From Cyclaneusma minus (taxonomy: Eukaryota > Ascomycota > Leotiomycetes > Marthamycetales > Marthamycetaceae), in assembly GCA_037179335.1 (NCBI GenBank), contig JAKZHN010000003.1:1736001-1800000 (forward strand): a DNA stretch of 64,000 nucleotides, read 5' to 3'. Below, in pieces: positions 33,456 through 45,162 of the stretch. The notes beneath the pieces are model-generated. The model saw only the letters and a program-made list of their open reading frames with translations. It did not search any database and was not told the DNA's origin. Numbering within the stretch: the first letter of the stretch is position 1; each line of letters opens with the position of its first letter. The translations under genes were made by a program, and so were the position numbers.

Positions 33456-36254
33456 GGCCACCATTATCGGCATTTTACCCAATTAAGCAAAAATCCGGCA
33501 AAATTATTAATTTCCACTTTTAAAAGTTTTATAATATTAAAATTGGCATTTAAAGCTTTTAAATTAAAGCATTTAATTCTAAAATTTAAAATCTATTTTA
33601 TTATTATATTTTGGGCTTAGCGCAATATTCTATTAAACCGCCCTTATTATTGCATATTAAATAAATTCCCCTACCCTGCTTTATAAATATAATTATAATA
33701 ATAAATTACAGCTAATTACTATAATATTATTTATAAAATCATTTTTCTTTTTCCTATTCCCTAATTTTATTGTTTTTAAATTTCCAATCCGCTATTTTTT
33801 TTAATTTTTTTTAATTTTTAAAAGCTTTTTTATATATAAAATATATAAAAAAATAAAAATTTGAGCCAGAGCCTTATTAAAATTAAAATTAAATATATAA
33901 ATAATGCAATTGCAAAAATAAATACACTGCCTAGCTATACTAAAATTATAGGAATTCTAAAAGCCGCCGGCGCTATATTTTAACACTAATTTAATACTGC
34001 TATAAATTACCCTAATATTTATAATTTTGGCTAAAGCAATTTTAAATTGCGCTATAAGAACACCGTTTTTAAAATTGCTAAAAGATAATAAATAATAAAG
34101 AATACTGGTTTTTTTATTAGCTAAAAAAAAAGCTATTAAAGCTATAAAATTAAATACTACAATTATAATCTTTTCTTAATTAAATTAATAGCACTATATT
34201 TATACCTGTTTAAATGCCTTATTATTTTTAATATTTTGTAATCTTTCTTTTAATTTTAAAATCCTGAAAATTTATTTAAAAATTTCAAAAGCCTGCCTTT
34301 ACTTTTAACCAATTTTTTTTCTCTTTTTTTTCTTCATTTATAATTATAAAGCCTATAATTATATTTATATCCGCCTATAATTCTTTATAAATACTGCCTA
34401 TAAAACCAATACCCCAGCTATAAATTATTAATTATAATACCAATATAAATAAAAGTTTTTTACTTTTAAAACTCCTTTATTTTTTTAAATTTATACAGTT
34501 TATAATAGAAAAAAAGGCTATAAATAAATCTAATTATATAATAGCTTTTACACTTTTTAAAAAGCTTTTTTATAAAAATTCCAGCTTTACTTTTTTTAAA
34601 AAAAATTGCGTTTTTTATTAATAAACGTTATAAATTGGCCAATTACTTTTCCTAATACCTTATTAAATATAGGAATAATAGCGCTATATTTAAACTTGAA
34701 ATCTTTTATAGCTATTCTTTAATAAATAATAGTATACTAAATAGCCTAATATAGTTAAAAGTTTTAAAAAATTGTTTTTATATTTTTAATAAATGTTTTT
34801 AAATTTTATTTAAAAACTATATAATTAAATTCTACCCGATTAATAATAATAATACCAAAATAAGGCAATTGGTTTATTTAATACTTTATAATTCTTTTTT
34901 ATACATTAGCCAATTTTTAATCATATAAATAACCAGTTTCTTAAACTATTTATTTAGCTTTTTTATCCGCTTTTCATAATCCTTGTTCTTTTTAAAATCC
35001 AATACCTTTAATCACAATTGGAAAAAGAAATCCTATAATTTCTAATTTTTAAAATGCTTTTTACAATTGGCTATAATATTTACATTTATATACTAGCAAT
35101 ATAAAATATTCTTTGCTTTAGAAAATCTCTTATTCAAAATTTTTATAAAAGTTAATTCCCTATTTAAAATATAAAAAAATGGAAATAATATTTTTTTATA
35201 ACTAATATATTTTTAAAACTGTTGAAAGGCTAATTAAAATTATATCAAAGCTTTCTATTTAAAAAAGCAAGCGCTATTTAAAAAACCTTTGCTTTTATAT
35301 TAAAGGCTATATAAAACTTAAAAAAAAGCATATTATATTTATTAATTTTATAAATACAAGTAAAAATAATAATATTATAGAATTTTTTAAAAGTTTTAAT
35401 TAATTTTAAATAAATGCAAAAAAGCCTGATAAGCTAATTAATCTCCTTACTAATATTAAATCAAAAAATATAGCCTTTGGCCCAAAGCTTATTTTATAGC
35501 CATTAAATTGGGATTTTCCCAGCTAGTTTTTTTATTTTTAATTGAGTTTTTAAATTATAAAACTCCCTGGAAATTAAGGAAATTTTAGGCATTTTTTATT
35601 TAATTACATCTAAAATCTAAATAATTAAAATATTAGCTGCAAAAGCTTTAATAACCTCATTCTTTATATCATTAAAAGCTATTTATTTAAAAATAAAATA
35701 AACAGCATTGTTTTTAAAAATAGCATAATTATAGTTATTATTAATAATTTTAATAACTTAATATCTATTTATTAATTTATGAATTTAAGCCTTAAATAAA
35801 TAATTATATTTGCAAATGCCCATATAATTACGCCTTTTAAAATTTAATATATTTGGATTTTTTCCCTTATTTTTATAAAAGCTATTACGATTATAAATAA
35901 AATACCAATAAATAAAAACATTTCTTTTAAAAAACGAAAAACCATAATAAAATAATTATTTAAAGATAGCTTGATAGCCATTTTTTAAATTTTTATAATA
36001 GCAATTATAAAGCAATTTAAATCCTAAAGGGCTAGGAAATTTTGCAAAAAGCTTTATAATTAGGAAGTTTGCATAGCTAAATAAAGCTTACTTAGGGCTT
36101 TTTATAGTATTATTTACTATTTAAATACCTATTTATAAAATCAAATTATTTATATTTACCTAATTTCCATTAATAATTTCTTGGCAATTTACAAATTAAT
36201 TTCTATAATCAGCTTTGCTTACTAGCTTTATAATAAGCAAATAATTATATAAAA
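33456..36254. other. AT-rich DNA inside the inverted repeat
   Basis: About 2.8 kb with relatively more C than G on the plus strand (CCTAAT, CCTTTA words) and no open frame of note. It may be a mutated element, or retroelement body on the minus strand, but no domain could be identified. Confidence 0.4.
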
Positions 36255-36425
36255 AGCTCCATGCATTGCGGCTTTATATACAGTTTCTTTATAATATATC
36301 GATTAGCGGATTTATTTTTAAAATTTACCAGGGCCCGGATAAATCCTAGGCCGTTCCTAATCGGGTTTAATAAAGTGGATTTTAAAACTTCGATTGTGGA
36401 TTTATAAATTCCCTATTAATAATAT
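36255..36425 (+). repeat. Right arm of the ~150-bp inverted repeat
   Basis: Partner of 33,300-33,455. Its right half encodes the Gypsy reverse transcriptase segment that continues in the next feature. Confidence 0.6.
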
Positions 36426-37070
36426 GCTATTTAATTTATTAAATAAAATTTGCACGGCCTTTATTAATAACATTTTTATTTATAGCAATAATTTTATAAT
36501 AAAAATTAAATATTTAGACTATATAATTTTTTTGGATAAAATTCGCATTAATCTGAAAAAAGTAGCGGCCGTTAAAAATTAGCAGCAATTAAAAAAAATC
36601 AGATTAAAAAAATCAAATTATTTCTAAAATTTTATAATTTTTATTAAACTTTTATTAAAAATTATAATTAATTAGCATGCTTTTTAAATTATTAAATTTA
36701 TAAAAATTATATTTAAAAATAAATCAATAAATGCTAAAAAGCATTTAACAAATTAAAAAAAGCTTTATCATTAGCGCCAATTTTTGCTAATTATATTTCC
36801 AGCTATAAATGCAAATTGAAAACTAATGGTTTAAATAAAATAATCAGAAAAAAAAAATCCAAAAAGTTTTTAAATTTTTTTAGCGTTTAATTTTTAATTT
36901 TTTTAAAACTATAAATAAATATTAAATAAATTACGGAATTTATAATAAGAAATTGCTAGCTATTATTTTATTTATTAAAAGCTTTTTAAAAACTTCAAAT
37001 AATTAGCAATTATAAGGCTTTAAAATAATTTATAATATCAAAGACTTTTAATGCTTGGCAAATGCGCTAA
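36330..37070 (+). pseudogene. Gypsy reverse transcriptase to RNase H remnant
   Basis: In order on the plus strand: GLIKWILKLRLWIYKF (compare the Gypsy GDEWKTAFRTRYGxYEF), ICTAFINNIFIYSNN (compare YIDDILIYS, both Asp now Asn), INLKKVAAVKN then SNYF-NFIIFIK (compare KVxAVxxWPxPxxxKxLxSFLGFxNFYRRFI) and finally NYGIYNKKLLAI (compare the RNase H NYxxxDKELLAI). The frame is broken by stops. The piece between the fingers and the active site is shorter than normal, so a deletion is likely. Integrase was not recognised further right. Confidence 0.75.
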
Positions 37071-40000
37071 TGAAAGATTTTTAGCAAATAGTATTTTAAA
37101 ATTAAATATAAATTAGAATTTTTAAATAAAGCCAATTTTGTAATTTAATAGAAATAAATTTTAAATTAAATTATTGCTATAAAAATTTCAAATCGCACGC
37201 ATATAATATTGCTAAAAAAATGCTTAAATTTCAAAATTATTTAAAATTTGCAATTAAACGCAATTGCTTTTTTTTCAATTTAACGCTAATTAAACTTTTG
37301 CAAATTAAGCTAATTAATAAATTGCTTTAAGCCAATTGGCAAGCAAATAATAAAACAAATTAAAAATACTATTAAGCAATTGAAAATATAATGGAATTTT
37401 AAAACTTAATAAATCCCGCAATTTTTACCATAAAAACTAATTTAATATTATATAAAAAATAATTAATTATATTTATTTATTTATTAATTTTAATTGTTAT
37501 CTAGCAATTAAAGCCATGCGATAGTAATTAAAATTAAATTTTGCAAGGCTAAAAACTATGAAGAGGCCGGTATACCGGACCTTTTTTGGACTAAAATTAC
37601 CCTGATTCTTTTTTTGCCGATAGCAATGGGAATTTTGGCTATAAATAAATTGGGGGTTTATATAAATAAAGCTCCAATGGTAAATATTATGCTTTTAAAT
37701 CCTGCTATTGCCAATTGTTATAATTGTCGATTTAAAATTCCATTAGAAAAATCCAAATTCCAAAATTATGTGTATTTATACCATTTTTCCAAGCCAGCTT
37801 TCTTATCCGTTTAAATCCTTTCCTAAAGGTCCAATTAAAATCCAGTTTTTTTCCATTCTTTACTCCCAATTCCTTTTATTTATAGCTTTGAATTCGATCC
37901 CTAGCTATTTCCTATTGAACGGCTAAATAATATCCGGTTTTCCATTAGCAGCAAAAGGCTTTTTATTCAAATAAAGTATCGGAATTAATAATACTATTAA
38001 GTTTTAAAATTGATAGCTGGCCATTTTAAATTTTCCCTAAATAATTACTGGTATAAATTTTGCAATTGTTATTTAAACAAAATATTAAAAAAACAATACT
38101 GCTAGGTTTAAATTTGTATTAAATTTACTATTTTTTTATAGCTGGGCCTTTTCCATGCTACCCAAATATTTGTTTTTGGAAAAATTATAATATCCAAATT
38201 GAAATAAAATTGTGGTTTTTTAAATATAGGCCAGCAAGTTTTTAAAATATTGCCAATTATTTAATATTTTCGGGATAAATTATGGATTTTTTCATTTATT
38301 TTTCTTTTTTGCATTTAATATTTTATGCAAATCCAATTTACATCAAAAAAAATAGGGCGGCAATACTAGTTTATAATATTAATACTGTAAATAAAATTCG
38401 CTAAATTAGGGCTAAAATCCAATTATAATTATTTTTTAAATATAAGGCCGCTATAGGCAGAAATAGTATATATATGCAAAAAATACCGGCCATTTATTAA
38501 AGGCTAGCTGAAATTTGTTTTTAAAAAAATAAAGTAGTTAAAAGGGAAAAAAATCCGTAAAAATGGTTTTTAATTTAGAGTGTATTTTTAATTTAGCGGT
38601 TTAAGTTCTAGATTTTTAGCGGTTATATATTGGCTATTTGGCGAAAGCCCGCTGGAAAAGGGTATTTAAAAAGGTAAAAGGCCTATAAAAGTGATTTTTT
38701 ATTTAATGCAAAAAACCGGATTTTTAATAAAGGTATGCCGATTATATACCGAAAGCTAGTTAGAAAAGGGTGTTTGAATAAAAAAGAAATTGTAAAAGGG
38801 GATTTAAAGGTCCGGATTTTTAACGGATGCTATAAGCCGCTGGAATTTATCGGCAGCAGCGGAAAATATATAATAAAGGGAAAAAGAATAAATTGGAAAT
38901 TATATAGCCTTTGGCTGGTTATTGGCTAACTGGCGTATATATTATTATTATTATAATGGTTTTCCATTATTTTTGGATTGCTAATTAAATATAGAAATTT
39001 TGCAAATTTTAAAATATAATTATAAATCAAAATTGGCAAAGCTAATAAGCGGCGGCAATAAAAAGCGGGAATAGCTGAAATACTATTAGAAATTATTTGG
39101 AGAAGCGTTTTTAATATTTATAATAAATATCGCTTTGGCTGCAATTGCTGGGATTGCATAAATTCAATTGAAAAATATTGAAATTAAAAATTTTAAATTT
39201 CGCCATTTTGCAGCCGGCCAGCATCTCCAGCTAATCCGGAAACCAGCTAGAAAATTGCTGACCGATTAAATAAAGGTCGGAAAATCAATTAACGGGATTG
39301 CTGGGGGTGTTTCTTTTAAAAACTCGGTTCGCCGTGGTATATATAAATAATTAATTATATTATTAATTGGCATTTTATAAATTAAACTTATAATAACAGT
39401 GCATAGTAATATTTAAATAATTTATTCCGGCCGTATTAAAATCCGTAAATTAATTCGAAAGCGTTCTTAATAATTTGTTTTTAGCAATATTAACTGCTGT
39501 ATTAAAAGTTGAAAAATTTATATAAAAGCTAAAATATTATAAAACAAAATATTAAATTTATTAAATCCGCTATTAGCTTTAAATTGATTTTGGCAATATA
39601 TAATAATTAATTTCTATTATATACCAAAAAATAGAAATAGCTATAATATAATAATAATTATAATTTATTAAATTAGCAAAAAGGTTTTTATAATGCTTTA
39701 TTTTTAAATAATAAATATATACAAAATTGCAAAATTGTTTTATATAATTGTATATTATATTTATAAAGTTTTTAAAATTATTATATCAAATTAAAAATTA
39801 TATTATATTTTATTTTTTTTAAAAAATATATAAAAATATTCAATATAGCAATCCGTTTTCTATTAGCATATTAATTGCAAATTAATAATTAAATTAAAAT
39901 TAAAAATGCTATTTGTTTTTAATTAGTTTTAAAATAATTGGCCAAAATAATTATTTTTTATAAATGCAGCAATTGCAATACTATTGCAAAAATTAATTAA

Positions 40001-40910
40001 TATAAATTCAATTAAAATAAAATTGAAATATAAGCTATATATAAGCTTTAATTAAAGAGTTTTTAAATTTAAATTTTCTATATAAGCGCTAAATTAAAAT
40101 AATGCAATTAAATAATAAATTTATATTTGGTATTATTAAAAAATTGCTAAAATATTATAAAAATCGCCTAGCAGTTATAAACAATTTAAATAAATAAATA
40201 TTATTATATTATTAATTTTAATATTAAAAATTATATTTATATTATAATTGAATATTAAAAGAATTTATAGCCCAATTGGAAATTAGCAAATAAAATAGCC
40301 GGATTTTAAAAACATTATTAAAAAAAAACTTGCTATTTTAGTTTATTTAAAAATATTTAAAAAATATTTAAATTTTTATTTTAGCAAATTATAATTAGCT
40401 AAATTAAATTCGCTTTTTAAGCAAATTCTAAAATCCAAATTATTAATAAAGATTAATAATTATAAAAAAAAAGTTAAGTTAAATTTGCAATTACTAAAAT
40501 AAAAATTCTATTATTAAACAAATTAAAAATTATAATATAATTCTAATATTAAATAATATTTGTATAAAACTTTTAAATATATATTTATAAAATTTATAAA
40601 AATTTTTAATATTAATTTTTTGAAGCCAATTGTTTTTAAAAAAAAGCATATAATAGGGCATTAAAAATAAAAAATAAAAAAAAAGTTTATTAAAAACAAA
40701 TATTATTTGAATAATTTTGATATAAATAAATTAAAAAAATATATAAAAAAAGTCTATAAATAAATTTTTTAATTGGGGAAAATATTATAATAGCTTTGGA
40801 CCGCTATTATTTATATTGCAAATATTTATAGCTATATAATTGGGCTATAGCCAGCTCCGGTCCGTTTCTATTTATATATAGATTTTTTTTAAAGCTTTTT
40901 AAAATTTCTT
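37071..40910. other. AT-rich mutated repeat DNA
   Basis: No gene is supported. A 12-bp palindrome CCGGTATACCGG sits at 37,565-37,576. Around 38,640-38,830 two degenerate direct copies about 100 bp apart share CGAAAGC, GAAAAGGGT and CCGGATTTTTAA. The short frame at 38,735-38,929 arises from this repeat. This stretch may include the 3' half of the Gypsy element upstream. Confidence 0.4.
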
Positions 40911-41096
40911 TTTTTTTATAGCAATAGACATTTATTAACAGCGTTTTCTACTCGGCCTAGTCCGAAGCGGAAGTCCAGGTCGTGACACCCTTGGCTAAAT
41001 GTGAAGGCCTGAGGTCGATCGGCAGGCGGCCAATCAGGGCCAAGCGTGAAGCTGAGTGAGTACCAGGGCGGTGCCGCAACATTCATCTTCCGCAGA

Positions 41097-41290
41097 CTGC
41101 GACTCGAATACCTCCGACACCTCAGTCGCGTACCACATCTCAATCTCCCGCAGCGGCTGAGGTTGCGACTCCAATCTCTCCTTCATCCCAACCGGGTACC
41201 ACAACCCAACAATCCTCCACAGCTGCGCAGGCTGCGACTCCATCTGCTTGCTGTCGAGTGCTTACTACAACGCTACGATTCCCGCCAAAG
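41097..41290 (+). repeat. Degenerate ~66-69 bp periodic repeat in a 5' leader
   Basis: Three copies of a unit opening with CTGCGACTCGAA or TTGCGACTCCAA start at 41,097, 41,163 and 41,232, each with a TACCACA or TACTACAAC word in the middle. They end just before the ATG at 41,300. A matching array precedes the paralogue at 43,787, so the leader was duplicated with the gene or is under constraint. Confidence 0.6.
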
Positions 41291-41299
41291 GACGCCAAG

Positions 41300-42268
41300 A
41301 TGAGGCTGCGCAGCCAGAAAATCATGGGTTCTGACACCCCCGACGCCGCCCTCGAGATGAGCAAGAAACGCCCGGCCCCCGATCTTCCTCTCCCCGCTTC
41401 GAAACGCGTCAAGAATTCCCTGCCACCGAAGAGCGGCTCAGCCACGAAAGCCTTCCATCGCTTCCCTGAACTTTGCGATGAGCTTCGGATGAAAATACTT
41501 GAATACGTTCTCTTATCGCCGAAGTCGATCCAGCCACACCGGATGAAGACCAAGAAGATGAGGCAGATTACGAGAAAGAGCAAGAAGAACCTTCAAAAGT
41601 TCAAGCTACAAGTCAACATCTTCCAGGTCAGCAAGAAGATGGCCCAAATGGGCATAAAGATGCTCTTTGAGTCAAACACATTCCTTTTCTCCCCTCGCAA
41701 CATCGCCTGGGGCTCAGATATGGTCACTTTTTTCGACAAAGATTTGAAAAGTACACAAGTCATGTACTGCAAGCTTCTGAAGAGAGTCACCATCAATGAG
41801 ACTGAAGGAACTCCCCCATTCGGCTGGTACAACTACGAGTTGCGTAACCACGATCCCGACTTCTTCATTCCCGGATACATTTCCTCATTGGTCCAGCCCC
41901 AGGACATCCTTCACAGCCTGCGCCATGTGGAGATTCAGTTGTTCCGCGGCGTGACATCTCAAAGGGATTTTCTCGACCTGACCGATTTTGTCTCCTTGCC
42001 ACTCGTAACCGACGATGAGTCCCCACTTCGCTGGACCTGCCCTCTTCGCTGGACCTGCCAGCTGGACGGAAACATTCTTCGATTTGTGGCATCGGTCTCC
42101 GCAGCTGATGACGATTACGAGAGAAAACTTGTTCTTGCCTACCACATCGCGAAAGAGGGGGCTGTGGAAACGGCGCAGGAAGTGAGGCGATGGCTCGAAG
42201 CGAATGAGTTTTCGGTGTATGATGGTGTGGGTGCGGCTGTGCTTCCGCTGGAGATACTTGAGACCTAG
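41300..42268 (+). CDS. F-box-like protein with bipartite NLS (island 2 copy 1)
   Basis: Intronless, 322 residues. The frame is open from 41,258, but 41,300 is the first ATG and aligns with the paralogue start (MRLRSQK / MKLRDKK). Residues 22-38 (KKRPAPDLPLPASKRVK) form a classic bipartite nuclear-localisation pattern with a 10-residue spacer. Residues 52-73 (FHRFPELCDELRMKILEYVL) are F-box-like, and VNIFQVSKKMAQMGIKMLF with ESNTFLFSP (about 105-132) is the pattern that follows in fungal F-box/2EXR proteins. The C-terminus ends EVRRWLEANEF...VLPLE, shared with the paralogue. A 6-residue duplication (PLRWTC twice) is unique to this copy. It may act as a nuclear adaptor, for example in ubiquitin ligation; that is inference. 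Confidence 0.8.
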   Translation: MRLRSQKIMGSDTPDAALEMSKKRPAPDLPLPASKRVKNSLPPKSGSATKAFHRFPELCDELRMKILEYVLLSPKSIQPHRMKTKKMRQITRKSKKNLQKFKLQVNIFQVSKKMAQMGIKMLFESNTFLFSPRNIAWGSDMVTFFDKDLKSTQVMYCKLLKRVTINETEGTPPFGWYNYELRNHDPDFFIPGYISSLVQPQDILHSLRHVEIQLFRGVTSQRDFLDLTDFVSLPLVTDDESPLRWTCPLRWTCQLDGNILRFVASVSAADDDYERKLVLAYHIAKEGAVETAQEVRRWLEANEFSVYDGVGAAVLPLEILET

Positions 42269-42535
42269 AGTAAAGCTGCTCCTAGAGGTAATGATTCGGG
42301 TCTATATAATGGTTTGGTAGACTCGGTGTAAAACAGCCGCTCTGCAAAACTAGGAAAAAAGCATGCTTGGAAGATTTCAAATTCACAGCCGCCAAGACTT
42401 AGATACTTTGCAAGCGCCAGACAGGAATGGAAATCTTGTACCAGCAGACATGCACAAGCCAAATAACAATTCAATGTGAGGATGAATACACAAACTTAGT
42501 AACGTAAGAGCGAAATACGGAATCGTATCCCAGCG
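42269..42535. other. 3' flank of island 2 copy 1
   Basis: Balanced composition, no gene. It probably holds the 3' untranslated region. Confidence 0.35.
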
Positions 42536-42761
42536 TGTTGGTATCAAAAGGGTAGAACAAAGTGATTACTTAATGAGTAATAAACGAAGGTAGCGGGTAA
42601 TGGATATATTTATGGTTGAGTCTGATCTATGGAGAGTACCCTGCAACTGGGTATATATACTCACTGGCTAGCGTGGTAGCCCAAGGCCCTGGGTAGCCAT
42701 GGTGGTCATGATCAGGGAGTGGCGCACGGACCACCCTGACCTTGGAGTAGGTGTTGCAACA
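42536..42761 (-). mobile_element. Solo LTR, Copia-like, not RIP-degraded
   Basis: A 226-bp unit with TGTTGG...GCAACA ends. CAGCG precedes and CAGCT follows, a 4-of-5 match to a 5-bp target duplication. Read on the minus strand it starts TGTTGCAACACC, carries a TATATATA box about midway, and ends GATACCAACA, as fungal Copia LTRs often do. No internal retroelement sequence adjoins it, so it is a solo LTR left by recombination. GC content is normal, in contrast with the AT-rich retroelements outside the island. Confidence 0.6.
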
Positions 42762-43564
42762 CAGCTTGTATATACAAATACATTTCTGCATTTGGTAATA
42801 GTAGTACGGAGACCTCAAATAAAGTGGTTTTATGTGGGACGAGTCACCTGCTAGCGTGTCGCCTTTGGAGGACATCGGCCCGACGCAAGGGAGCCTGCAG
42901 AAGGGCCGCAAATAAAGAAAATTGGTTAAAAGGTCCCAATTTCCTTTCTCTCCCTTTTCCTCTCACCTTTATAGATCGTGGAGCTGTTAGGTGTCTCGAC
43001 TCTCACCCTCACACCTCCCTATTATACATAGTTGTCCAGCTTCTTACGTAGCTAGTGGCCGATCCAGCTTTCGGGACCCCCTTTCCTCTCTGCTCATTAT
43101 TAGAAAAGGAAAAAGAAGGAATCAGGCACGCGAAAGGGGCTCGCGAAAGCTTCGAATCAAGCTTGCTTTCCGCCAAACACTATCCCTTCTTTGCAGGTGA
43201 CGGTCAGGATGACATAAAACTGCAGTTAATTCGATAGCGCGAGGAATGCTCCGCATGTATCACTAATGCCAGACATAAATAAAGAGGCATACTTATTCAA
43301 GATGTGTCTGACCAGGTGGTTTGTGCGTCGTTGGCGTCAAGAGCTGGGGATAGCTTCAAGAAGGAGCTCCCTTCCCTCCCCGATCGGCGTTCGCACGTGC
43401 ACCCAATTCAATTTCAACCTCAACCGTCTCAACATGATGACCATGTAAAGGGCAGACTCCTCCCAAGATCATTATACATCTTCGCTTAGCGTCGCGGCCT
43501 GAGGCGGACGGGCGTGAGGATCAATTAGCCTCCGTGCGGTGTTGTGATATTCATTTCCCGATAA
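42762..43564. other. Intergenic DNA between the island 2 paralogues
   Basis: No gene is supported. CT-rich stretches (TTTCCTTTCTCTCCC near 42,940) and several short frames with no motif occur. The promoter of the gene at 43,787 should lie toward the right end. Confidence 0.4.
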
Positions 43565-43780
43565 CTGCGACTCCGATCCGTTCGTCATTTCAACCGACCA
43601 CACATCTCCACAATCTTGCGCAGTGACGCAGACTACGACTTCAACACTTTGCTGCGAATCGCTCACTACAACCACAACACCTGTACAACAGTTTTGAGAC
43701 TAGATTGCGACTCCAACTTCTTCCTGCCATTTGCTCCCCACACGCACAACTCTATCTGTACAACATTCTGCAAAAGCCCT
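43565..43780 (+). repeat. Degenerate ~68-72 bp periodic repeat in a 5' leader
   Basis: Units start at 43,565 (CTGCGACTCCGATC), 43,633 (CTACGACTTCAAC) and 43,705 (TTGCGACTCCAAC). Each contains an ACAAC or CACAAC word, and the array stops shortly before ATG 43,787. It corresponds to the leader array at 41,097-41,290. Confidence 0.6.
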
Positions 43781-43786
43781 GTCAAG

Positions 43787-44635
43787 ATGAAACTGCGCGA
43801 CAAGAAGGTCATCGGTGAAGACACCGTCGAAGGCGCCCTGGAGACGACTCGGAGCAAGAAACGACCCGCGGTCGACCTCCCCATCCCAGCCTCAAAACGC
43901 CCCAGGGAATCCCAAACAGCCAACATTGGCGTCACCGCGACCTCCTTCACAAGATTCCCAGATCTCTGCGACGAGCTCCAAATCTGGATCTTGAAATGGG
44001 CTCTCGTGTCTCTCCAACCGCTCCAGCCGCCCCGCGACCCGAAAGATCAGATTCCACAAAATCAGAAGAAGACAAGCAAGACGAAGAGAAGAAGCGGCAC
44101 GATCAAGAAGCTTTTTGTTCCTGAATTCGCGCCACAAGTCAACCTCCTGCGCGTGAACAAGAAAGTCGGACAAATGAGCATGGAACTTCTTTACCACTCG
44201 AATACCTCCAGTCTTTCTCCCTGCGACAGCCTCTGGTGCTCTGATATCGTCTATACTCTCGACAAAGATCTGAACAACAGCGAAGTCATCCGCGGGTCTC
44301 TCATCAAGAAAGTGATTCTCAAGGTCAATAAGGGAACCTTGCCGGACAACTTCTGGAAGGTCTGGGCCAACCACAGCATGGTCGCAAACTACCTCATCCC
44401 GCGCCACATCCGCTCCCTCATCCAGTCACAAGGCCACCTGCTACATGTGGACATCGAGCTCAACCGCGGTACCAAAATTATTCTTCTTGGGCTCATGGAC
44501 TTCATTGCCGACCATCGCCGGCTCACCGGTGACTTGCCGCTGCAATGGAGGTGCGAGTTGGATGGAGGTATTGTGCGCTTTAAGGCATACATGAACTGGG
44601 GAGAAGATGAGAGTCTTGTGAAGAGCTTGTGCTGA
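43787..44635 (+). CDS. F-box-like protein with bipartite NLS (island 2 copy 2), C-terminus frameshifted
   Basis: The frame is open from 43,616, but ATG 43,787 is the start shared with the paralogue, giving 282 residues. Residues 24-40 (KKRPAVDLPIPASKRPR) keep the bipartite NLS. FTRFPDLCDELQIWILKWAL is the F-box-like helix, then VNLLRVNKKVGQMSMELLY and HSNTSSLSP. The frame ends at TGA 44,633-44,635, about 40 residues before the paralogue's end. Just upstream (about 44,605-44,625) a one-base deletion or equivalent shift has occurred: in the next frame the conserved tail follows (EELVLSYR, then EEVRGWVEANE and VLPLEVV) and stops at 44,752-44,754. The gene is either a recent pseudogene or encodes a shortened protein. 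Confidence 0.75.
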   Translation: MKLRDKKVIGEDTVEGALETTRSKKRPAVDLPIPASKRPRESQTANIGVTATSFTRFPDLCDELQIWILKWALVSLQPLQPPRDPKDQIPQNQKKTSKTKRRSGTIKKLFVPEFAPQVNLLRVNKKVGQMSMELLYHSNTSSLSPCDSLWCSDIVYTLDKDLNNSEVIRGSLIKKVILKVNKGTLPDNFWKVWANHSMVANYLIPRHIRSLIQSQGHLLHVDIELNRGTKIILLGLMDFIADHRRLTGDLPLQWRCELDGGIVRFKAYMNWGEDESLVKSLC

Positions 44636-44754
44636 GTTATCGGAGCACGGTGCGTGGGGGTGTCAAGAGGGCGGAGGAGGTTAGGGGCTGGGTGGAGGCC
44701 AATGAAGCGAAGGGACATGATGGTGGGGTCGTCCTCCCGTTGGAGGTCGTTTAG
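44605..44754 (+). pseudogene. Out-of-frame conserved C-terminal tail of island 2 copy 2
   Basis: Read one frame away from the upstream CDS, this segment encodes LVLSYR and EVRGWVEANE...DGGVVLPLEVV. It aligns with LVLAYH and EVRRWLEANE...DGVGAAVLPLEI of the paralogue at 41,300. That the tail is conserved despite being out of frame suggests a recent shift. A sequencing error cannot be excluded. Confidence 0.7.
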
Positions 44755-45162
44755 AACGAGGAGGAAGTTGCTACTGGCCGGAGTTCATGTTTGGCCGATG
44801 ACTGCATGTGGGACCGAGACTTAGTACCAGCACAGAGTCCCAGCAGCCGCTCCCGAGTAAACCTCCTCTTGGCAAAACCCTCACGCCGGCCAATACCTCA
44901 GCAATATACGCTTCCGAACTTCGTCGCTTTCGGCAAGATCAATAACTACGAAGCGCATTCGATAGATACTGCCGCTGCTTGAGACAAGTTCTGCGCAGAA
45001 GATGGATGGTTCACTGGGTCGCATCTGCTTTTTCAGACGAATTCCTTGCGTTATTTCTTTCCCCTGCCCGCCAATTCTCAGCATCGGACGGCCGAGAAAG
45101 CATGCTTGGCACATTCATGCTTGGAGGAACATTATCGGATTATGCTGCCCAAACTCAGACCC

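Noticed and set aside
38735..38929. 64-codon frame as a small gene
   Set aside because: Arises from a degenerate ~100-bp direct repeat in mutated DNA, non-ATG flanked context, and no recognised domain.
29770..40910. Centromere
   Set aside because: AT-rich, mutated transposon DNA would suit a fungal regional centromere, but so would any RIP-affected block. Nothing in the sequence distinguishes them.
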